In this document: positions 8,515 through 17,153 of the stretch, piece by piece
Numbering within the stretch: the stretch's first letter is position 1
How the letters are laid out: each line of letters opens with the position of its first letter
Assembly: GCA_016745075.1 (NCBI GenBank)
Contig: JADGDD010000003.1
Location: 310,001 to 374,000 of the forward strand
Source: Planctomycetota bacterium
Lineage (GTDB): Bacteria > Planctomycetota > UBA11346
DNA length: 64,000 bases
Reading direction: 5' to 3'
Notes under the pieces: generated by a model
Seen by the model: only the letters and a program-made list of their open reading frames with translations
Databases searched by the model: none
What the model was told of the DNA's origin: nothing
Translations under genes and position numbers: made by a program

Positions 8515-9960
8515 ATGCTGCCCGCATCAATTATCCCTGTAACAGATGTTGCTGTGATGGATGCGGCTGCGGTACAGTTGGGCTGTAAGATTGCGGATCT
8601 GATGGAACAAGCCGGTCAGGCTCTTGCAGACGAAGTATATCGTTTTGTTGACACTTTACCCAAATCTGGCTCTGTGCTGTTTGTGTGCGGTTCTGGTAAT
8701 AATGGTGGCGATGGCTATGTTTCAGCTCGCTTTTTGGCAGAACTGCTGCAAGGGACAACTGTTTTTGTGCAAGTTTGGGCAGCATGTTCACCTAAGAGCC
8801 CATTGTGCTGCGCCGCTGCCGCCGCATTGCCGCCATCTGTTACCCAGGTAGAAACATTACCACAAGAAAAACCACTGTGCATTGTTGATTGTATAATCGG
8901 AGCTGGTGTTGTTGGACCACCACGGCCTGCAATTATTCGTGTTTTAGAGCAACTAGCAGCCTATGGGGCCGGAGAGCATATCCCTATTGTGGCGGCAGAT
9001 GTTCCAACGGCGCTTGGTTTTGATGTTCAACTGACAACAGCGCAGACAGTGTGTTTTCAGCTTGCCAAACAGCCGGTCGTTGCAGCAGCTTTGCCCCACT
9101 CAATTGCTGATATCGGTGTACCCCAATCTGCATGGGCAGACATTCATGCCAGTTGTCTCAGACAGTGGCCCAAACATAAAGCACAAGGGCATAAAGGGCA
9201 GCATGGTTCGCTGCTTATTATTGGTGGTCAGCGTTTTGCTGGTGCAGCTCGCTTGGCTTGTGCTGCGGCTATGGTGAGTGCTTGTGATGTGGTGCATGCG
9301 TGGGCTCCGGCCTCTGTGCATTTTCCTGCCCATGTTGTTCATCACCATGATTCAACAGGACATCATACCCTTATTAAGCTTATCCAAGCAGTTGATGCGG
9401 TGTTAATTGGTCCCGGTCTTGGCCGAGCAGAGTCAGAAATCTGTGGGATTGTACAGCGATGGATCGGAAACACGCCACTCATCATAGATGCGGATGCTTT
9501 GTATGAAATGTCTGCTTTCTGTGCAAGCCCTCATGAAGAATCTCAGCTCTTATTGACCCCTCATGCAGCAGAATTACGGATGTTGATTGGAGAACATTGT
9601 GTGGTGGATGTGCACAACTATGCTTCTCTGCAACGAGTGCTGGTAGCTAAAGGTGCGGTTGATTTTATCAGTGATGGACAACGCTGGCAGCAGAATTACC
9701 GAGGAAACCCACGCATGGCGATGGGTGGCACCGGAGACTGCTTGTCTGGTTTTATTGCAGGCTTGGTTGCTCGTGGTTGTGGCGTGTATGAAGCGGGGCG
9801 GATGGCACTCTTTGTTTTGTGTGAGGCAGCAGATGAACTGTGGCAAGAATGTGGTCCGTTGTATACCCCAGAACAGCTTATAGAACGAATGCCTCAAGTC
9901 ATCCAACAGCATCTTTGTGTGTTTGGTTTATGGCCACCATTAGAGAAGGAATCACAATGA
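8515..9960 (+). CDS. nnr: Bifunctional NAD(P)H-hydrate epimerase / dehydratase
   Basis: Repairs hydrated NAD(P)H (NADHX/NADPHX): the N-terminal YjeF_N epimerase interconverts R and S forms and the C-terminal ribokinase-fold dehydratase restores NAD(P)H using ADP or ATP. The N-terminal domain (~10-215) shows VCGSGNNGGDGYVSARFL. The C-terminal domain (~220-470) shows HKGQHGSLLIIGG, LIGPGLGRAE, LLTPHAAELRMLIG and the nucleotide-binding GGTGDCLSGFIAGLV. Length (481 aa) is typical of the fused enzyme. An upstream in-frame TTG at 8506 is possible, but the ATG at 8515 gives better spacing from AAGGG at 8498-8502. The stop overlaps the next ATG as ATGA. Confidence 0.92.
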   Translation: MLPASIIPVTDVAVMDAAAVQLGCKIADLMEQAGQALADEVYRFVDTLPKSGSVLFVCGSGNNGGDGYVSARFLAELLQGTTVFVQVWAACSPKSPLCCAAAAALPPSVTQVETLPQEKPLCIVDCIIGAGVVGPPRPAIIRVLEQLAAYGAGEHIPIVAADVPTALGFDVQLTTAQTVCFQLAKQPVVAAALPHSIADIGVPQSAWADIHASCLRQWPKHKAQGHKGQHGSLLIIGGQRFAGAARLACAAAMVSACDVVHAWAPASVHFPAHVVHHHDSTGHHTLIKLIQAVDAVLIGPGLGRAESEICGIVQRWIGNTPLIIDADALYEMSAFCASPHEESQLLLTPHAAELRMLIGEHCVVDVHNYASLQRVLVAKGAVDFISDGQRWQQNYRGNPRMAMGGTGDCLSGFIAGLVARGCGVYEAGRMALFVLCEAADELWQECGPLYTPEQLIERMPQVIQQHLCVFGLWPPLEKESQ

Positions 9961-10754
9961 ACGAACCATTTCTTGAATTCATGCGCCCACGACAAGTTTT
10001 GGATATTATAGCAGGTAGCGGGATTGTGTTTGTTCCGGTATCACCATGTATAGAATGGCACTCCTATCATATGCCATTAAACACTGATGGTATTATAGCA
10101 GAAGAAGTGTCCGTTCGTCTTGCCAAACATTTTTCAGCAGCCTGCACGCGCTGTTTGCCATTGGGGCTGGATGAATTTCGTGCAGAAAAACAAAAGGAAG
10201 ATTGGGGTTTAGATGTCGGAACCGAGATATTCGGCATGAACTTTCCTACCGTTCCGCTTGAAAGTGAATACACGACTCCAGATGTGTTTACTGAAGTTGT
10301 CTCATCGCGTGTGCGTTCCTTAAAAAATAGTGGTTTTCGTTCAGTTTTCCTCGTCAACCACCATGGTGGGCATGGTCAAAAACCGGCATTGCAAGCGGTT
10401 GCTGAATCTTTCTCTGACGATGCTTGTCAGGTGCAAGCATTCCAAACCGTTGCCTTTGGCGCTTCGTCTGCGACTATAGAAGCGGAATATCCAGATAGCC
10501 TTGCTTTAAAAGTTGGCGGCCACGCAGGACTGTCGGAAACACACCAACTTATGGCATTTCGACCAGATTTAATAGATCTTGAAGAGCAGCCAGAAGGTGT
10601 TTTATCTGTAGCAGAAACAGGCATTCTACACGGTAAACCAGAAATTGATGCAGAATTTAATCCACGGAATGCTAACCCTGTTTATGCTCAGCGCTGGGGA
10701 GATGCCGTTATCAGCAATGGTATTGCTCGGATAGAAGAAGCCTTACAAGGGTAA
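9957..10754 (+). CDS. Creatininase-family amidohydrolase
   Basis: A 265-residue member of the creatininase/creatinine amidohydrolase superfamily, metal-dependent hydrolases of small cyclic or linear amides. The family metal-site pattern is seen as EWHSYHMPLNTDGIIAEE near the N-terminus (Glu, His and Asp ligands), then NHHGGHGQ in place of the common NGHGGN motif, and GGHAGLSETHQLMAF near the C-terminal third. The true substrate cannot be told: the family includes creatininase, MftE and pyrrolopyrimidine or formamide hydrolases. The start is the ATG overlapping the nnr stop, preceded by AAGGAA; longer in-frame extensions upstream have no support. Confidence 0.8.
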   Translation: MNEPFLEFMRPRQVLDIIAGSGIVFVPVSPCIEWHSYHMPLNTDGIIAEEVSVRLAKHFSAACTRCLPLGLDEFRAEKQKEDWGLDVGTEIFGMNFPTVPLESEYTTPDVFTEVVSSRVRSLKNSGFRSVFLVNHHGGHGQKPALQAVAESFSDDACQVQAFQTVAFGASSATIEAEYPDSLALKVGGHAGLSETHQLMAFRPDLIDLEEQPEGVLSVAETGILHGKPEIDAEFNPRNANPVYAQRWGDAVISNGIARIEEALQG

Positions 10755-10809
10755 GCCAACTGACAGCATCTTCTTGAATAGTGAAAAAGTTTAGCATACT
10801 GAGGTCCTG

Positions 10810-11307
10810 ATGAGAACTAAGACAGGCCACGGTATAGACTTTACAGAAGCTGGTCCCGAGCAAGCGGGTCCGCTGCATCGTCTTATTTCTGAGTTGGCAA
10901 TTTATGAAGATATGCGTTCTGTGCACCTCTGCACAGAAGAATGTTTGCGTAAAGAATTGTCATCAGAAGACCGCACTCTCAGGGCGTATCTCATTACACT
11001 TGATGGTGAAATTGCTGGTATGGTTACGTGGTTTGAAACTTTTTCGACCTTTGCTGGCGCGCGCGGTATGTATCTAGAAGACTTGTATATCCGAGAAGAA
11101 TTCCGCCAACGTGGTATTGGCACAGAAGCAATGCGTTATCTCGCCAGAGTTGCTGAAGGTCGAAATTATGCTCGTATAGAGTGGACTTCTTTGCTGTGGA
11201 ATAATATTGCGACAGAGTTTTATGAATCGCTCGGAGCTAGTCCAAATGACTCGTGGACTACCTACCGTCTTGATGGAGAATGGTTGCAGCGTCTTGCCTC
11301 TGGCTGA
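10810..11307 (+). CDS. GNAT N-acetyltransferase, diamine/spermidine acetyltransferase-like
   Basis: A 165-residue single-domain GNAT enzyme that transfers acetyl from acetyl-CoA. The acetyl-CoA pyrophosphate loop is EEFRQRGIGTEAMRYL (~97-112), preceded by the beta4 segment ARGMYLEDLYI and followed by WTSLLWNNIATEFYESLGA. The ISELAIYEDM start and the LEDLYI...YARIEWTSLLWN...ATEFYESLGA pattern match the SSAT-type (spermidine/spermine or thialysine) group, so a polyamine-like amine is a plausible substrate, but this is inference. The ATG is preceded by GAGG at 10800-10803. Unlike the GNATs in the 35-38.7 kb island it has no cassette-like flanks. Confidence 0.8.
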   Translation: MRTKTGHGIDFTEAGPEQAGPLHRLISELAIYEDMRSVHLCTEECLRKELSSEDRTLRAYLITLDGEIAGMVTWFETFSTFAGARGMYLEDLYIREEFRQRGIGTEAMRYLARVAEGRNYARIEWTSLLWNNIATEFYESLGASPNDSWTTYRLDGEWLQRLASG

Positions 11308-11375
11308 ACTTCATACTTCTCCCCGCTTGTTTCCTTTTTTCTTTATTCTCCTCTTACCTACTTATGGAGGGTGCT

Positions 11376-12596
11376 ATGGTACTCTCACCACTTGGTCACA
11401 GCCAAAGTCTTGATGGCGTTAAATATGAAATTCGCGGGCCTTTGGCTCGCCGTGCTCATGAATTAGAATTAGCCGGATCTGACATTATTAAACTCAATAT
11501 TGGTAATCCTGGGGTATTCGATTTTCGTATGCCAGAAACCATGCGTATGGCCATTATTGAAAACCTTAAACAGAGTGATGCTTACTGTCATCAAAAGGGT
11601 ATTTTTCCTGCCAGAGAAGCTGTTGTTATGCGTTTGCAAAACATGGGCATTATGGATGTTTCTGCTGAAGAGGTTTTCATTGGTAATGGTGTCAGTGAAC
11701 TGATCATAATGAGTATGAAAGCGCTGCTGAATCCTGGTGATGAAGTCTTGGTGCCGAGTCCAGACTACCCACTCTGGACAGCTTCTATTCTTATGAATGA
11801 CGCGAAGGCCGTCCATTATTCTTGTTTGCCAGAAAAAGATTTTTTGCCAGACCCAGAAGCGATTCGTGCACAAATAACCAGTCGTACGAGAGCAATTGTT
11901 GTTATTAATCCGAACAACCCAACAGGTGCGGTCTACCCAGAATCCTTAGTACAGGAATTGGCTGCAATCGCAGAAGAGTATGGTTTGGTCATGTTCTCGG
12001 ATGAGATTTATGACGAAATTCTCTACGAAGATGCGAAGCATTTCCCAATGGCTCGTTATGTAACCAAAACCTTGTGCGGCACCTTTAACGGTCTTTCAAA
12101 GGTGTATCGTGCATGCGGTTTTCGTGTTGGGTGGATATCATTTAGTGGTGAGCGTGCACATGCGGATGAATATTTAAGTGCCATTGAATTACTCGCGTCT
12201 TTGCGCCTGTGTAGCAACGTGCCAGGCCAGTGGGCTGTACAAACTGCCATTGGTGGTTATCAAAGTATCGGTGATTTAACTTCCGAAGGCGGTCGTTTAT
12301 ACGAATCTCGTGAAGCCATTGGTGAAAGCATAGCTAAAAGCAAATACCTCGTTTTACGTCAACCAGCGGGCGCACTCTATGCCTTTATTGGTATAGACAG
12401 CAAGGCGCTGCCAGATTTTGATGACCAAGAATTTGCTTTGCGTTTGCTTGAAGAAAAACACGTACTTATAGCACCGGGGAGCAGCTTCAATGTCGCCTAC
12501 CGGAATCATTTCCGTATAACCCTACTCCCAGATGAGCATATTATTCGAGACGTTTTTAGTCGTATCGAAGCCGTGCTTGATGAAATGGCATTATAG
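11376..12596 (+). CDS. alaA: Alanine-synthesising aminotransferase (AlaA-like)
   Basis: PLP-dependent class I aminotransferase of 406 residues, predicted to make alanine from pyruvate and glutamate. It follows E. coli AlaA (405 aa) through its whole length: KYEIRGPLARRAHELE, LNIGNPGVF, FIGNGVSELI, VPSPDYPLWTASI, VVINPNNPTGAVYP, FSDEIYDEILYED, the Schiff-base lysine in FNGLSKVYRACGFRVGW and LASLRLCSNVPGQWAVQTA. The ATG at 11376 is preceded by GGAGG (11367-11371); an upstream GTG at 11280 would add a spurious 32-residue hydrophobic extension overlapping the acetyltransferase. A strong hairpin follows the gene at 12638. Confidence 0.9.
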   Translation: MVLSPLGHSQSLDGVKYEIRGPLARRAHELELAGSDIIKLNIGNPGVFDFRMPETMRMAIIENLKQSDAYCHQKGIFPAREAVVMRLQNMGIMDVSAEEVFIGNGVSELIIMSMKALLNPGDEVLVPSPDYPLWTASILMNDAKAVHYSCLPEKDFLPDPEAIRAQITSRTRAIVVINPNNPTGAVYPESLVQELAAIAEEYGLVMFSDEIYDEILYEDAKHFPMARYVTKTLCGTFNGLSKVYRACGFRVGWISFSGERAHADEYLSAIELLASLRLCSNVPGQWAVQTAIGGYQSIGDLTSEGGRLYESREAIGESIAKSKYLVLRQPAGALYAFIGIDSKALPDFDDQEFALRLLEEKHVLIAPGSSFNVAYRNHFRITLLPDEHIIRDVFSRIEAVLDEMAL

Positions 12597-12637
12597 GCCC
12601 AGAAACCTAACAGCCATTGTGCCGTTCTGCTACGTAA

Positions 12638-12668
12638 AGACGTTCCTCCTTGAAAAGGAGGAACGTCT
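12638..12668 (+). terminator. Perfect 14-bp hairpin between convergent genes
   Basis: The arms AGACGTTCCTCCTT and AAGGAGGAACGTCT pair perfectly around a 3-base GAA loop, in the gap between the alaA-like gene (+) and the leftward cluster ending at 12742. No strong T-run follows on either strand at once (a second weak CACAGA/TCTGTG hairpin with a T-rich loop lies at 12692-12710), but position and stability fit a bidirectional transcription stop. Confidence 0.55.
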
Positions 12669-12741
12669 GCGAGCGAGGTAAAAAATACATTCACAGAGTT
12701 TTTTTCTGTGTGATCAAAAAAAGTATTTTACTGATAACGTT

Positions 12742-13197
12742 TTATTTTTTTGCATCCCAATGCGGTTGCATATTTGCTGTCGTAGCAGCATCTTGATGAC
12801 GAACGATGGCAATGTGTTCTGCATCAATAATAAATAACATTGCTCCATCTACACTGTCGTCAGAGCCAAGCAGACCGCGTTGTTCAATATCTAAAGGTAC
12901 AGTATCATGAGCCACTTTCTGGAGTGGATGTTTCCAATGAGACCAAGTCGCTACCGCGCAAATATCGGTTAGTAGTGCATCAATCCCTAACTGGTTAATA
13001 TGGCAGGCGGCTTCTAGCCCATGACTATTGAGCGTGCCAAGGAAGCCCTGCATGCGACGAATATGTCGCAGCAGTCCAGCATCTGCTGTGTGTGCATATT
13101 CGTCGGTGAGATATGCTGCATACAATTCAAGGGTGTGTGCATCTGTTGCATAGGTAAGGAGGTCGGCTTTACGACCTGTATAGATATCCGCATTCAT
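12742..13197 (-). CDS. Hypothetical protein, 151 aa
   Basis: Not recognised. A soluble, His- and Ala-rich protein with no signal peptide or membrane segment; the N-terminal two thirds are predicted mostly helical (LLTYATDAHTLELYAAYL, AGLLRHIRRMQGFLG), the C-terminal third contains a short beta stretch (AMLFIIDAEHIAIVRH). The start ATG lies 3 bases after the stop of the upstream TPR gene and has no clear ribosome site of its own, so it is probably translationally coupled as the last gene of the leftward cluster 17834-12742. Confidence 0.55.
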   Translation of the reverse strand: MNADIYTGRKADLLTYATDAHTLELYAAYLTDEYAHTADAGLLRHIRRMQGFLGTLNSHGLEAACHINQLGIDALLTDICAVATWSHWKHPLQKVAHDTVPLDIEQRGLLGSDDSVDGAMLFIIDAEHIAIVRHQDAATTANMQPHWDAKK

Positions 13198-13200
13198 AAA

Positions 13201-15390
13201 TTATTTTTGTGTCCGAATAGTGAGTGAACGAAGCGTCATGTCGACAGTACTACCAGCTGTTGTTGCAACAAAAGCAGATAAACGAATGATGGTATCAGGG
13301 ATGTCATCTAGTCCTGTTAATGGAACAATCTGGTCATCTGAACGTATTTGTATCTGCTGATCACTGGGTGCGTCTTTATCAATCCAGATAGAAAATGCCT
13401 GTGTGTCTGAGGGACTGCGATGCTGGGAAAAAACAGGCTTCCATTTTTTCCATTGTTGGTCGCGTTTGTGTCTCCATGCGAGATGGTGCTCTTGTTTTTT
13501 ATTGGTGCGATACGCGATAGCGATGCCATTCTTTTGGTCTGGGGTGAGTAACTCAACACCACTTGCCCCGGTTGTATTGGCCTTCATATCTACACTGATT
13601 TCGCGTATAGATTTGATCGGCCATGTTGACCAGACACGACTGATGTTATTTGTCGTTTTGCGTTGAGTGCCCTCAAAAATAAGGTCATTGCCATCAGAAT
13701 AGATACGAATACCGGTACCTTTTGCCTCGCTATTCCACGGTGCTCCCATGATTTCTCCGCTTTGCCAAGCAAAAGAGTAATCATGCACCTCATCTTCAAG
13801 ACCTTTGTAATAATACGCACCAATAAAGTTTACGTATTCTTGTGGTGGGTTGGTAGAACTGAGCACGCGTTGATATTCTTGGTCGGCTCGTTGCTGATTG
13901 CCAAGCCCCTCTGCACAAAACAGGCGATAAACAGCGGCATAGCCGTGATCTTCGGGAAAAAGTGCCAGTATTTTTTCTGCTTCAGTAAAGCGGGATTGCA
14001 TAATAAGACTGTACGCTTGCCAGAGTTGAGCCGTTTCACTGCTATGAGTGCTCAGTATTTTTGTGGTGTGGGCATCATAACCAGCTCGTTGCATGGCAAG
14101 TACATACTGTAATAGCACTCGAGTTTGAGTGGCTCGTTCTGGCATGTTTTTTTCAGCAGTGTTAGTATTATTGTTTTCTAAAGCAAATGCTGTGTTTGAG
14201 AGACGGGCAAATCTATGTAAGACAGGGTTTTCAAGAACAGTCGTATCTTTGAGTGGACGGCGATTGAGGCGCGCTAAAGCAACTGCACCAATAGGGTCTT
14301 GTACCTGTTCCCAGTAAGTGCGGGCGGCGCTGTAATTGTTTTTCTTCCACGCAATCCAGCCGAGGTTGTAGAGAACGATGGTGTGCATGCGTTCTTCTTG
14401 CGGTGTTTGTTTTGTCTGTTTGGAAAGCCTGCTGAGTGCACTGTTCAATAATTCTTGAGCTTTGTCTATTTCACCTTTATGCAAATAGGATGCGCCAGCA
14501 ACAGCATGAAGACCGGGTAAGTCAATGCCTTTATCGATGAGGCTTTGGCAGACTTCAAATGCACGATCGGATTCTCCGCGTTGCAAGACAAGGCGTGCAT
14601 ATTCAAGGCCGGCTTCAGCATTATCATGAATTTTCCATAATTTTTGATATGATTTTAAGGCGCGTTCTGAATGTCCATCACCATTGTTTTCAGCAAAACG
14701 TGCTTCGAGGAGATTGGCATACTCACTATTTGGTAAACGGTTGAGCCATTCTTGTACTAATTGTTGTAGTTTATCATCTATACCGTGATCGGTATAAATG
14801 CGTGCTAATTCTTTGTAACCATTATCCCAGAGTGGTCGTTCCGCGAGACCCAGTAGGAGAATTTCGGTTAAATGTTCATCATCTTTTTCCAGCTGAAGCA
14901 AGCGAATGCAGTCGTCTATCAGTCTTTTGTTTTTTGGGTATTGTCGACAGGCGTGGTAACAAATATTAGCAAGTATTTCTGTGGATTCTTGAGCGCGTTC
15001 CCATGTTAAGAGGCGGCGTAATTCATCTTGTAAATCATCACGTAAATGTGGATGTTGTTCAAAGGCCTCCAGACATTGGATGCCACGACGTTCAAGTAAT
15101 GTTTCCGCATCTACAGCAGGAATCATTTTAACAATTTGTGCGTTGGTATATTCATGTTCTATGCTGCCACCAACTTTTCGGAAGCGAATGTTGCCATTGC
15201 TGAGTCGCTCAACCATTGTACCAAAGATGGAATTGGTTTTTGTTATTAACTCATCGTGTGGACGTACATGTAACTCTGTGGTAATGACTTCTTCAATTGA
15301 AGGGAGGTCTTCCGCTGCGAGTGTTGGCATGTACACTGGCCCAGCGAGCAAGAGTGAGAGTGCTACAGATAGAGGGCGAAGCATATACAT
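13201..15390 (-). CDS. Secreted TPR protein with C-terminal beta domain
   Basis: A 729-residue exported protein. Residues ~1-26 form a signal peptide (LSVALSLLLAGPVY ... TLAAED). From ~100 to ~520 it is built of TPR-type helical hairpins, for example AGASYLHKGEIDKAQELLN and VLYNLGWIAWKKNNYSAART. The final ~200 residues change to a beta-rich, lectin-like region (GIRIYSDGNDLIFEG ... IRLSAFVATTAGSTVDMTL) that I cannot name. The ATG at 15390 overlaps the upstream stop as TAATG; the second ATG at 15384 has a better-spaced AAGGAG, so the start is uncertain by two codons. Its neighbours (PilO-like and NPF proteins) suggest a periplasmic or outer-membrane scaffold role similar to PilF/pilotin or SPOR-type TPR proteins, which is inference. 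Confidence 0.65.
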   Translation of the reverse strand: MYMLRPLSVALSLLLAGPVYMPTLAAEDLPSIEEVITTELHVRPHDELITKTNSIFGTMVERLSNGNIRFRKVGGSIEHEYTNAQIVKMIPAVDAETLLERRGIQCLEAFEQHPHLRDDLQDELRRLLTWERAQESTEILANICYHACRQYPKNKRLIDDCIRLLQLEKDDEHLTEILLLGLAERPLWDNGYKELARIYTDHGIDDKLQQLVQEWLNRLPNSEYANLLEARFAENNGDGHSERALKSYQKLWKIHDNAEAGLEYARLVLQRGESDRAFEVCQSLIDKGIDLPGLHAVAGASYLHKGEIDKAQELLNSALSRLSKQTKQTPQEERMHTIVLYNLGWIAWKKNNYSAARTYWEQVQDPIGAVALARLNRRPLKDTTVLENPVLHRFARLSNTAFALENNNTNTAEKNMPERATQTRVLLQYVLAMQRAGYDAHTTKILSTHSSETAQLWQAYSLIMQSRFTEAEKILALFPEDHGYAAVYRLFCAEGLGNQQRADQEYQRVLSSTNPPQEYVNFIGAYYYKGLEDEVHDYSFAWQSGEIMGAPWNSEAKGTGIRIYSDGNDLIFEGTQRKTTNNISRVWSTWPIKSIREISVDMKANTTGASGVELLTPDQKNGIAIAYRTNKKQEHHLAWRHKRDQQWKKWKPVFSQHRSPSDTQAFSIWIDKDAPSDQQIQIRSDDQIVPLTGLDDIPDTIIRLSAFVATTAGSTVDMTLRSLTIRTQK

Positions 15391-15722
15391 TACTCCTTCT
15401 CTGGCATGGGTAGAATTGGGAGGTCGGGCAAGAGGAAGGTTGGTGGTGGTGGTGGCGGTAAACGTACACGCTCAAGACCTTGTTTTTTAGCTTGTGGTTT
15501 TGCAAAAGGGTTTTGGCTTATGCTATTTGTGTAGGCTGGTTCAATTGGATGTAGCACTTGGGCAACAGTTATTTGCCCAGCGGTATAAGGTGCGGTATCT
15601 ATTGTGAGTTCTTTTTGTTCAACACTGTACGAATCATGATGTGAGAGCAGCGGCCCAATAGAAACGCCAAGGCTGATGATGAGTATGGCAAGTGCTATCC
15701 AAGTATGTGCGGTTGGTTTCAT
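15390..15722 (-). CDS. Small membrane-anchored proline-rich protein (PilP-like stub?)
   Basis: A 110-residue protein with an N-terminal membrane anchor (~8-26, WIALAILIISLGVSIGPLL), a linker with an NPF motif (SISQNPFAKP, compare the (D/N)PF motif of PilP and the NPF of the protein at 5432-6316) and a C-terminal polyproline run (RLPPPPPPTFLLPDLP). It lacks the beta domain expected of a full PilP/GspC protein. It lies between the PilO-like gene (9 bases upstream) and the TPR gene (overlapping stop/start). A linker role between membrane platform and periplasmic parts is inferred only from topology and neighbours. Confidence 0.55.
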   Translation of the reverse strand: MKPTAHTWIALAILIISLGVSIGPLLSHHDSYSVEQKELTIDTAPYTAGQITVAQVLHPIEPAYTNSISQNPFAKPQAKKQGLERVRLPPPPPPTFLLPDLPILPMPEKE

Positions 15723-15731
15723 TGCTCTTCC

Positions 15732-16634
15732 CTATCGACTGCGTCGGCGTGTTGATGGAGTTGCCTGTATGTTTGGTGTTGTTGCCGGCGGTGTTATTGC
15801 TGGTCTTGTTGGTGGGGTAGGCAATACGGTTTCTGATTCAGTTTCAGTGACAACGTGATCTGGTGTGGCAGGTACAACAAAAGTGTTTGTAATATCCCAC
15901 CCTTCTTGCATGGCTACAATAAGAGTGAGTGTCATTGAGAGTTCCATGAGATTTAGCTGATCTCGTTGTGGCGATTTTTTAAGCGAAAAAGTATGTAAGC
16001 CGATGCCATCTGTGCGATTGGTGAAATCGGTAATAAGTGTATGCATGCTTTCAAAACTACCAGAGCACACTACATCACAGGAGAAAATAGCATAACGGTT
16101 TTGCGTATCACGATAAACAGGGCCCATGTCAGCAGAAGCAATGGTGCTGGCAGAACTAATCATCCCGCGCATAGCGCTATTGTAGAGATGCAGCTGAGTG
16201 AGTTGGAGGCTGAATATATTGGGGTCTCTATCAATGCCCTGAGCAAACAGTAAATTATTAGGAATCGTGACAGATTTTCGTTCGGAATTATTTTTAATTT
16301 CAGTTAAGGTATTGGTTAAAACAAAAGCAGCTGTATTATAATTTGTTCCACGAAAGTCTAAAGGTAGGGTACCTAACAATGTCGCTTCTGTTTTCTGTAA
16401 AGCCATTTCTTGGGCAGCAAGGCTATAGGAGATGGTATGCTTTGCCTCTTTGGCTGGCACCCAAGATGTATTGTTACTATAGAGTTTGCCGTACTGGTTG
16501 TGAAGGGCGCTTACCTTTCGGTCTAGAGTGTTGTTTTCATCGGCTGTAGAAAAAATGTATGCAGCGGCGCATAATAAGACGACTAAAGGAATACCTCCCC
16601 ATAAACCGTATTCTATCATATTTTTATTGTCCAT
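15732..16634 (-). CDS. PilO-like / Amuc_1100-type membrane protein, second copy
   Basis: A 300-residue bitopic protein: MDNKNMIEYG, membrane segment ~10-27 (LWGGIPLVVLLCAAAYIF), coiled coil (~30-85) and a periplasmic alpha/beta region, then a Thr/Pro-rich disordered C-terminus ending TRRRSR. The layout parallels the protein at 4449-5429, which also ends SRRGR, so the two are probable distant paralogues. The ATG at 16634 begins the conserved layout; a longer in-frame extension to 16778 would run back into the upstream gene and has no ribosome site. Sits in a leftward cluster with a 4-TM protein upstream and the NPF protein downstream. Confidence 0.6.
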   Translation of the reverse strand: MDNKNMIEYGLWGGIPLVVLLCAAAYIFSTADENNTLDRKVSALHNQYGKLYSNNTSWVPAKEAKHTISYSLAAQEMALQKTEATLLGTLPLDFRGTNYNTAAFVLTNTLTEIKNNSERKSVTIPNNLLFAQGIDRDPNIFSLQLTQLHLYNSAMRGMISSASTIASADMGPVYRDTQNRYAIFSCDVVCSGSFESMHTLITDFTNRTDGIGLHTFSLKKSPQRDQLNLMELSMTLTLIVAMQEGWDITNTFVVPATPDHVVTETESETVLPTPPTRPAITPPATTPNIQATPSTRRRSR

Positions 16635-16674
16635 ACAGCATCCTACCCAAACGTGAATAAAAGTTACGCTCTTC

Positions 16675-17124
16675 TTAATTGTTTTTTGCTTGTCTACTGA
16701 TTGGCCACCAGAGCAAAGTCCAAGTGCCAGTAATGGGCAGTAGTACACCCCAAGGGAAAATAATGTGGAGTGATTCATCCCAACGTTCGCGGTACATATT
16801 GTCTGCGAGCATCAACAATCCCATAACGGTAAAAATAATACCAATTTTTATAGGGTAGCCTGGTCGGCTATATTTCTTTGCATCCAAAGCTTGCAAGGGA
16901 ATGGCAATGAGCATTAACCCCAAGCCGAGAAAGGCCATAATATGAGCAATGCTACTACTAGCGCTGGTCGCTAAAAATTGCCATAAAAATGTTGCAGCAA
17001 TAACGAGGAGGATGCCAAGGCGTAGTTCCACGCGGCAGCCATCATCAGTAAAGGTAAAACCTTTTTTTTCTGGAGCATTTGTTTTTTGATCTGGAGTGTT
17101 TTCTGCTGTACCTTCAGTGTTCAC
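16675..17124 (-). CDS. Small multi-pass membrane protein, 149 aa
   Basis: Not assigned to a family. After a polar N-terminus (1-30) there are about four membrane segments (LGILLVIAATFLWQFLA, IMAFLGLGLMLIAIPL, IGIIFTVMGLLML, and a Trp-rich last one WGVLLPITGTWTLLWW). The start is GTG at 17124 with AAGGA seven bases upstream. It lies 29 bases downstream of rsmE and 40 bases upstream of the PilO-like gene, so it is likely co-transcribed with both; nothing in the sequence tells its role. Confidence 0.6.
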   Translation of the reverse strand: MNTEGTAENTPDQKTNAPEKKGFTFTDDGCRVELRLGILLVIAATFLWQFLATSASSSIAHIMAFLGLGLMLIAIPLQALDAKKYSRPGYPIKIGIIFTVMGLLMLADNMYRERWDESLHIIFPWGVLLPITGTWTLLWWPISRQAKNN

Positions 17125-17153
17125 GTAGCAATCCTTTTTTTATATAATGACTT

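Noticed and set aside
12638..12668. Considered as an attC or IS end
   Set aside because: A 14-bp perfect stem with a 3-base loop lacks core sites and has no mobile gene next to it; a terminator is simpler.
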